Assembly (NCBI GenBank): GCA_019752835.1
Contig: JAIELR010000227.1
Coordinates: 1-5,328, forward strand
DNA length: 5,328 nt
Direction of reading: 5' to 3'
DNA from: Gammaproteobacteria bacterium
Lineage (GTDB): Bacteria; Pseudomonadota; Gammaproteobacteria; UBA1113
Below, one piece after another: positions 1-3,534 of the stretch (position 1 is its first letter; every line of letters starts with the position of its first letter). The position numbers and the translations under genes were made by a program. Under the pieces are notes generated by a model. It saw nothing but the letters and a program-made list of their open reading frames with translations. It did no database searches and had not been told where the DNA came from.

Positions 1-447
1 GATGAGCAACCCGCTGGTATCTTTATCCAATCGATGAATGATCCCAGCACGGGGCAAATGGGCCAGCAAGGGGGCATGATGAACCAGTGCATTGACGAGC
101 GTATGGTCGAGATTGCCCGCAGCGGGGTGTACGACAAGCCCAACCGGCTTATTGACCACCAGTATATCGTCATCTTCATAAATGACCGATAGGGGAATGT
201 GCTGGGCCTCCCAATTTTCCTGGGCAATGGGCTGGGCTTTAATGGCAATGGTTTCGAGCCCTTGAACGACATATTTCGTTTTTTGTACGCGTCCGTTGAC
301 CGTAAGTTCGCCGCTTTTAATCCATTGCTGAAGCCGCGTGCGGGAATAATCGGGGAAAAGTTCGGCCACGGCTTGATCTAGTCGCTTACCGTGAAGTTCG
401 CCAGGAATGGTTGCCTCTAAAATGAGGGTTTGGTCTAACTGAGTCAT
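1..447 (-). CDS. rluD: RluD-type 23S rRNA pseudouridine synthase, N-terminal part (3' end outside window)
   Basis: The minus-strand frame is open from an ATG at 447-445 to the window edge, giving 149 residues with no stop. Residues about 20-80 look like an S4 RNA-binding domain (GKRLDQAVAELFPDYSR, then a SGELTVNGR stretch). The catalytic domain follows: YEDDDILVVNKPVGLVVHP at 90-108 and the signature HRLDKDTSG at 138-146, in which D141 is the expected catalytic aspartate. The length up to this motif matches E. coli RluD, whose catalytic residue is Asp139. In E. coli the enzyme makes the pseudouridines of helix 69 of 23S rRNA (1911, 1915, 1917). An AGGA at 460-457 (minus strand) stands 9 bases before the ATG and supports this start. 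The gene is divergent from bamD, as in E. coli, which favours RluD over the related RluA/RluC enzymes. A weak extended -10 (TG-T-TAATAT) lies at about 488-480 on the minus strand. Confidence 0.95.
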   Translation of the reverse strand, partial: MTQLDQTLILEATIPGELHGKRLDQAVAELFPDYSRTRLQQWIKSGELTVNGRVQKTKYVVQGLETIAIKAQPIAQENWEAQHIPLSVIYEDDDILVVNKPVGLVVHPAAGNLDHTLVNALVHHAPLLAHLPRAGIIHRLDKDTSGLLI

Positions 448-457
448 AGTGTATAAT
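430..457 (+). promoter_or_regulatory. Probable sigma-70 promoter of bamD, overlapping the rluD start
   Basis: A perfect -10 hexamer TATAAT sits at 452-457. A poor -35 (TTGGTC, matching the first three bases of TTGACA) sits at 430-435 with a 16-base spacer. Transcription would start near 464, giving a leader of about 24 bases before the bamD ATG at 488. The -35 and spacer overlap the first codons of the divergent rluD gene, and the -10 touches its AGGA ribosome site (460-457). The -10 is seen directly; promoter activity is inferred. Confidence 0.55.
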
Positions 458-487
458 CCTGGTTCTCGCTTTAACTCGGATATTAAC

Positions 488-1300
488 ATGAAAAAATGGG
501 CTATAGCCACTTTACTGGCTGGAACAGTTTCTTTAGCTGCTTGTTCTTCGGATAAGACGGACTCAGCGACGGATGCATTTAAAGGACAATCGGCACAAGA
601 AATTTTTCAAAAGGGGGATCAGTCGCTCGCGAAAAAAAGCTATAAAAATGCGATTAAAAACTTTGAAGGTTTGGCAGCTCTTTATCCTTTTAGTGATTAT
701 CAGGAACAAGCGCAACTTGACTTGATGTACGCTTATTACATGGATCAAGATTATGACTCATGTGGTGCAGCAGCCGATCGATTTATACATCTCTATCCGC
801 GTAGTGCCAATGTTGATTACGCTTACTATATGAAAGGTATTTCCGATTTTAGTATCGATCGTACTTTTGGCAGCAAGCTTGCAAATCTTGATTTATCTTC
901 GCGGGATTTAAGTACTACCAAGCAAGCATTCAACGATTTTTCACAGTTAGTGACACTTTACCCTGATAGTATTTATGCGCCTTCAGCTCATGCACGCATG
1001 ATTTATTTACGTAATTTGTTGGCGAATCATGAAGTTGAGGTGGCTACTTTTTATATGAAGCATCAAGCTTATGTTGCAGCTATTAATCGAGCGAATTACG
1101 TGGTACAACATTATCAGGAGTCCCCAGCGGTTATTCCTGCATTGGGTATCTTAGCGACTGCATATCATAAGCTACAATTGAATGATCAAGCCGCGCAAAT
1201 TACCGCTGTGTTAGCACTTAACTACCCTAACTCAACTGTCTATAAGGATCTAATGAAAGCGTATCCATCGATTAAAACGAATCCGCCAGCAAAGTCCTGA
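488..1300 (+). CDS. bamD: Outer membrane protein assembly factor BamD (lipoprotein, ComL/YfiO family)
   Basis: BamD is an essential lipoprotein of the BAM complex, which folds beta-barrel proteins into the outer membrane; it contacts BamA through TPR repeats. The 270-residue product starts with a lipoprotein signal peptide (MKKWAIATLLAGTVSLAAC). The lipobox is LAAC with the lipidated cysteine at C19, and serine at +2 suits outer-membrane sorting. TPR-like helical repeats span about 35-250. Strong family marks are LYPFSDYQEQAQLDLMYAYY at 65-84, DRFIHLYPRSANVDYAYYMKG at about 97-117, and AFNDFSQLVTLYP at 147-159. These align by eye with E. coli BamD (245 aa), this copy being slightly longer. 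An in-frame ATG at 449 was not used: it would lie upstream of the likely transcript start and bury the signal peptide. Only a weak GGA (478-480) precedes the chosen ATG. It is divergent from rluD and 7 bases upstream of pilV. Confidence 0.95.
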   Translation: MKKWAIATLLAGTVSLAACSSDKTDSATDAFKGQSAQEIFQKGDQSLAKKSYKNAIKNFEGLAALYPFSDYQEQAQLDLMYAYYMDQDYDSCGAAADRFIHLYPRSANVDYAYYMKGISDFSIDRTFGSKLANLDLSSRDLSTTKQAFNDFSQLVTLYPDSIYAPSAHARMIYLRNLLANHEVEVATFYMKHQAYVAAINRANYVVQHYQESPAVIPALGILATAYHKLQLNDQAAQITAVLALNYPNSTVYKDLMKAYPSIKTNPPAKS

Positions 1301-1307
1301 TGCCATC

Positions 1308-1757
1308 ATGAAATTGCAGCAAAAAGGATTTTCTCTGCTTGAAGTACTCATTGCGGTCGTGGTGTTAGCCATCGGCCTATTGAGTCTGGCTACTCTTCAG
1401 ATTACGGGTTTGCGCTATATTGGGGATTCAAATTTTCATTATAGCGCTATGCTGCAATCTATCGATATGGCTGAACGAATGCGTGCTAATCCGGTTGGAT
1501 TAAGCGACGGTGCTTATGCGAGTATCAGCGGAGCAGGTACTGACCCTGGTTGCATCACCACCTTTTGCTCGCCCAGCGCAATGGCTGCCACAGATGCCTA
1601 TCAATGGAATACGTTAAATGCACAACTTTTACCCAATGGGGCGGGAACAGTGACGCTTAATGGAAATACCTACACAATCGCAATAACGTGGACAGAACCG
1701 GCAGGTTTTGGCACGGCAAATCAGGACCAAACCTATAGCTTGAGTATTACCCCATGA
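1308..1757 (+). CDS. pilV: Type IV pilus minor pilin PilV
   Basis: PilV is a minor pilin that helps prime assembly at the pilus tip. The 149-residue product carries a class III signal peptide: the short leader MKLQQKG (1-7) is cut by prepilin peptidase PilD before F8, and the mature end FSLLE has the conserved Glu at +5 (E12). A hydrophobic helix follows to about residue 31. PilV-family marks are DMAERMRANP at 53-62 and a late QWNTLNAQLLPNGAGTV stretch at 99-115. C82 and C87 may form a short disulfide loop. The start lies 7 bases after the bamD stop with no recognisable Shine-Dalgarno, so translation is probably coupled to bamD. An 11-base palindrome (TGATG-C-CATCA, 1298-1308) spans the stop and start. 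The 3' end overlaps pilW by ATGA. Prepilin identity is certain; PilV rather than another minor pilin rests on the motifs and the gene order. Confidence 0.92.
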   Translation: MKLQQKGFSLLEVLIAVVVLAIGLLSLATLQITGLRYIGDSNFHYSAMLQSIDMAERMRANPVGLSDGAYASISGAGTDPGCITTFCSPSAMAATDAYQWNTLNAQLLPNGAGTVTLNGNTYTIAITWTEPAGFGTANQDQTYSLSITP

Positions 1758-2737
1758 AGCGGCAATTCACTCGCTTCGACAGAGCAACGGGGTTTACCTT
1801 GCTTGAAATGGTAGTGGCACTGGTGTTGGGCTTGATCTTGATGTCAGGTGTTATTCAGCTGTTAATCAATAGCAATAATGCATTTCGCATGCAAAATAAT
1901 ATGACAAATATGCAGGAAAATGGCCAATTTGCGGCGCAATATTTAGCAAATGATATCCGAAATGCCGATTATTGGGGGTGTTTAAATACCACTAACTGGA
2001 TTACGAATAACCTCAATGGCGCCGCAGCAAGTACTTATTACAATTTTGCTAATGCAGTTGCAGGAACGGCTAACCAATCAACGGGTGGTTCAATTGTTGC
2101 AGGGACGGATACGATTACGTTAAGCGGCTCATGGCCCGCCAGTGGTAATAATGACGTTATTATCCCTTATGGCACCACAACTTCTTCTCCTGTTGCCGTG
2201 ACGGCTACTTCTTCAATTGCATCTGGTACTATCGTTTTAGTGTCAGATTGCTTGGCGGGTGATATTTTTCAAGTCACCAATGATGTTGCAGGTGTTTTAT
2301 CTCATGCTTCAGGCGCAGGCTCGCCCGGCAATGCAACGGCAGTATTATCCAAAATTTATACGTTAGGGTCCTTTGTTTATTTGCCCTATACTCGTATGTA
2401 TAGTATTCAAACCGATGCTAATGGTGTTCCGGGATTATTTTTGACTACAGCTTCAGGCGCGCAGGAGTTAATCGATAATATTGAGGATTTGTTCATTTTA
2501 TATGGCGAGGATACGGATGGTAATGGTTCTCCAGATCGTTATGTTGCGGCAAATCAAGTGACCAATATGGGACATGTGTTAGCGGTGCGCTTGAGTTTTG
2601 TAGCGCGAAGCGCTGAGGATAATATCGTAACTACCCCACAAACATATATTTTGAATGGACAGACGATTACACCTACCGATAATCGTTTACGCAGGGTCTA
2701 TACTGAAACGATTAGTATCCGTAATCGTTTACAGTAA
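1754..2737 (+). CDS. pilW: Type IV pilus minor pilin PilW
   Basis: PilW is a large minor pilin of the tip priming complex and links to PilX and PilY1 in Pseudomonas-type systems. The 327-residue product has a 13-residue class III leader ending in G13, then FTLLE with Glu at +5 (E18) and a hydrophobic helix to about 39. The stretch ANDIRNADYWGC at 65-76 and VSDCLAGDIFQVT at 163-175 are typical of PilW; C76 and C166 are candidates for a disulfide. Near the C-terminus, GEDTDGNGSPDRY (251-263) holds an Asp/Asn-rich DxDxNGxxD loop resembling a calcium site, a feature often seen in PilW proteins. The ATG overlaps the pilV stop (ATGA at 1754-1757), which implies translational coupling. The middle of the protein is rich in Thr, Ser, Gly and Ala, as is usual for exported pilins. 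The gene ends just before the repeat-filled gap. Confidence 0.93.
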   Translation: MKRQFTRFDRATGFTLLEMVVALVLGLILMSGVIQLLINSNNAFRMQNNMTNMQENGQFAAQYLANDIRNADYWGCLNTTNWITNNLNGAAASTYYNFANAVAGTANQSTGGSIVAGTDTITLSGSWPASGNNDVIIPYGTTTSSPVAVTATSSIASGTIVLVSDCLAGDIFQVTNDVAGVLSHASGAGSPGNATAVLSKIYTLGSFVYLPYTRMYSIQTDANGVPGLFLTTASGAQELIDNIEDLFILYGEDTDGNGSPDRYVAANQVTNMGHVLAVRLSFVARSAEDNIVTTPQTYILNGQTITPTDNRLRRVYTETISIRNRLQ

Positions 2738-2753
2738 TATACTCTTCGCATTT

Positions 2754-2817
2754 CAATTTTGACTTGGGCCATCCATGGCCCTCGCCCCTTCGGGGCGGCT
2801 TGCAGCCGTCAAAATTG
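2754..2817. repeat. Three-hairpin, cloverleaf-like inverted-repeat block
   Basis: A perfect 10-base outer stem (CAATTTTGAC at 2754-2763 with GTCAAAATTG at 2808-2817) encloses three hairpins in a row. They are GGGCCA/TGGCCC (2766-2771 with 2776-2781), CGCCCC/GGGGCG (2783-2788 with 2792-2797, loop TTC), and CGGCT/AGCCG (2796-2800 with 2804-2808). The last shares a base or two with its neighbours, so not all pairs can form at once. The block is non-coding: it begins 16 bases after the pilW stop. It looks like part of an interspersed palindromic repeat, but copy number cannot be seen from one window. Confidence 0.75.
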
Positions 2818-2835
2818 GCTTTCCTGCCAATTTTT
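2811..2835. terminator. AT-rich hairpin with T run in the pilW-pilX gap (possible attenuator, or part of the repeat)
   Basis: A perfect 9-base stem, AAAATTGGC (2811-2819) with GCCAATTTT (2826-2834), closes a 6-base loop and runs into a T tract (2831-2835). It resembles a rho-independent terminator on both strands, although the stem is AT-rich and the T run is partly used in the stem. Its left arm is the same DNA as the right arm of the preceding 10-base stem, so the two structures exclude each other. It may only be a repeat component; a partial transcriptional block before pilX is inferred. Confidence 0.35.
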
Positions 2836-2939
2836 CGGCGTTGTTGCTGTTGGCTGTTTGTAGGGGTAGGCCCCCGTGCCTACCCAAAGACGGGCAACCA
2901 CGGGGGGTTGCCCCTACGTCAACAACGCCTAGCCGAAAA
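2832..2939. repeat. Long imperfect inverted repeat enclosing a REPIN-like core (small palindromic mobile-type element)
   Basis: The left arm TTTTCGG-CGTTGTTG (2832-2846) pairs with the right arm at 2920-2939, which contains CAACAACG and CCGAAAA separated by 5 unpaired bases. Counted without the bulge, GGCGTTGTTG (2837-2846) and CAACAACGCC (2920-2929) match perfectly over 10 bases. The arms enclose the GTAG-hairpin pair at 2860-2917. The element has no coding capacity and stops about 40 bases before pilX. Its form is that of a small non-autonomous element or a decayed palindromic insertion; no target-site duplication was found by eye. Confidence 0.65.
2860..2917. repeat. REPIN-like element: two GTAG-plus-hairpin units in inverted orientation
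   Basis: On the plus strand GTAG (2860-2863) is followed at once by an 8-base stem GGGTAGGC/GCCTACCC (2864-2871 with 2878-2885, loop CCCCGT). On the minus strand GTAG (2917-2914) is followed by GGGCAACC/GGTTGCCC (2913-2906 with 2899-2892, loop CCCCGT). The two units are head to head, 6 bases apart, and GTAGGGG/CCCCTAC closes the whole. This is the architecture of REP doublets (REPINs/BIMEs), where a GTAG foot next to a hairpin is the recognition site of REP-associated tyrosine transposases (RAYTs). No transposase gene is present here. Assignment to a REP family rests on architecture only. Confidence 0.75.
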
Positions 2940-2971
2940 CCGAATTGCTTCGAGTACTTAATATCAGTGAA

Positions 2972-2976
2972 AAGGA
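2972..2976 (+). promoter_or_regulatory. Ribosome binding site of pilX
   Basis: AAGGA stands 5 bases before the ATG at 2982. It is the clearest Shine-Dalgarno of the minor-pilin genes here and decides the pilX start against the much longer in-frame opening that begins inside the repeat at 2775. It also means that pilX, unlike pilV and pilW, does not depend on coupling to the gene before it. Confidence 0.8.
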
Positions 2977-2981
2977 ATTTT

Positions 2982-3533
2982 ATGGCTTATAACGTGACAC
3001 AGTCATCGATAAAACTAAAGAACTTGCCCGCACGCCAACAAGGCGCCGTACTCTTCGTTGCGCTCATGATTTTATTGATTCTAACGTTTATCGGTATCAG
3101 CACATTGAACAATGCGCCTATCCAAGAAAAAATTGCGGATAATTATCAAGAAACGAATCGAACTTTTCAAGCGGCTAATAGCGTTGAGCGCGAAGCAGAA
3201 ACTTTTTTGGCCGGTTTATCGGATACAAGCAGCTTTAATAATACAGGTGGGTTATATACTACCGGTAATGCCCCCGATGCCTTTGCGACCGGTACATGGA
3301 CAGGAACGGCAACACGCGCTTCATCACAAACGTTTTCCCAGATCAGTACGCCTCAGTATTTTATTGAATTAATAGGCTCCTTTAGCAGTGGATCAGAAAG
3401 TTTGAATACCTACAACTATGGTCAAAATCCTAATACGAATCCGGTGACTGTTTTTCGAATTGTGGTTTATGCAACGGATACGTCAAATACCGCGTCTACG
3501 TTAGTACAGAGTTTTTATGGAGTGAGATTTTAA
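2982..3533 (+). CDS. pilX: Type IV pilus minor pilin PilX
   Basis: PilX is a minor pilin of the tip complex, comparable to GspK of type II secretion. The 183-residue product begins with a 21-residue leader ending ARQQG, then a hydrophobic helix AVLFVALMILLILTFIGIS (22-40), as in PilX N-terminal domains. The residue at +5 is Val26, not Glu; loss of Glu5 is known in GspK and frequent in PilX-like proteins and suits a subunit at the very tip. Family marks are NRTFQAANSVEREAETFL (59-76), TPQYFIELIG (123-132), and a C-terminal VFRIVVYATD...LVQSFYGVRF (157-183). The frame is open upstream to 2775 through the repeat, but the ATG at 2982 has a good ribosome site and gives the normal leader, so the longer form is rejected. 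pilY1 starts one base after the stop codon. Confidence 0.92.
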   Translation: MAYNVTQSSIKLKNLPARQQGAVLFVALMILLILTFIGISTLNNAPIQEKIADNYQETNRTFQAANSVEREAETFLAGLSDTSSFNNTGGLYTTGNAPDAFATGTWTGTATRASSQTFSQISTPQYFIELIGSFSSGSESLNTYNYGQNPNTNPVTVFRIVVYATDTSNTASTLVQSFYGVRF

Positions 3534-3534
3534 T

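Noticed and set aside
199..381. Plus-strand open frame opposite rluD
   Set aside because: It is a shadow of the strongly supported rluD frame.
449..487. Upstream ATG for bamD adding 13 residues
   Set aside because: It precedes the likely transcription start and would put a polar stretch before a perfect lipoprotein signal peptide.
2680..2732. Direct repeat TAATCGTTTAC (2680-2690 and 2722-2732) at the end of pilW
   Set aside because: Both copies are in the same frame and encode Asn-Arg-Leu; recurrence of three codons is easily chance.
2860..2917. CRISPR-like repeat
   Set aside because: There are only two hairpins, in inverted rather than direct orientation, with no regular spacers.
2764..2961. 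65-codon plus-strand open frame across the pilW-pilX gap
   Set aside because: It lies wholly within the hairpin repeats and has no ribosome site or protein-like character.
2775..2981. In-frame opening that would extend PilX by 69 residues at its N-terminus
   Set aside because: It is translated palindromic repeat, has no ribosome site, and would bury the prepilin leader; the ATG at 2982 has AAGGA at good spacing.
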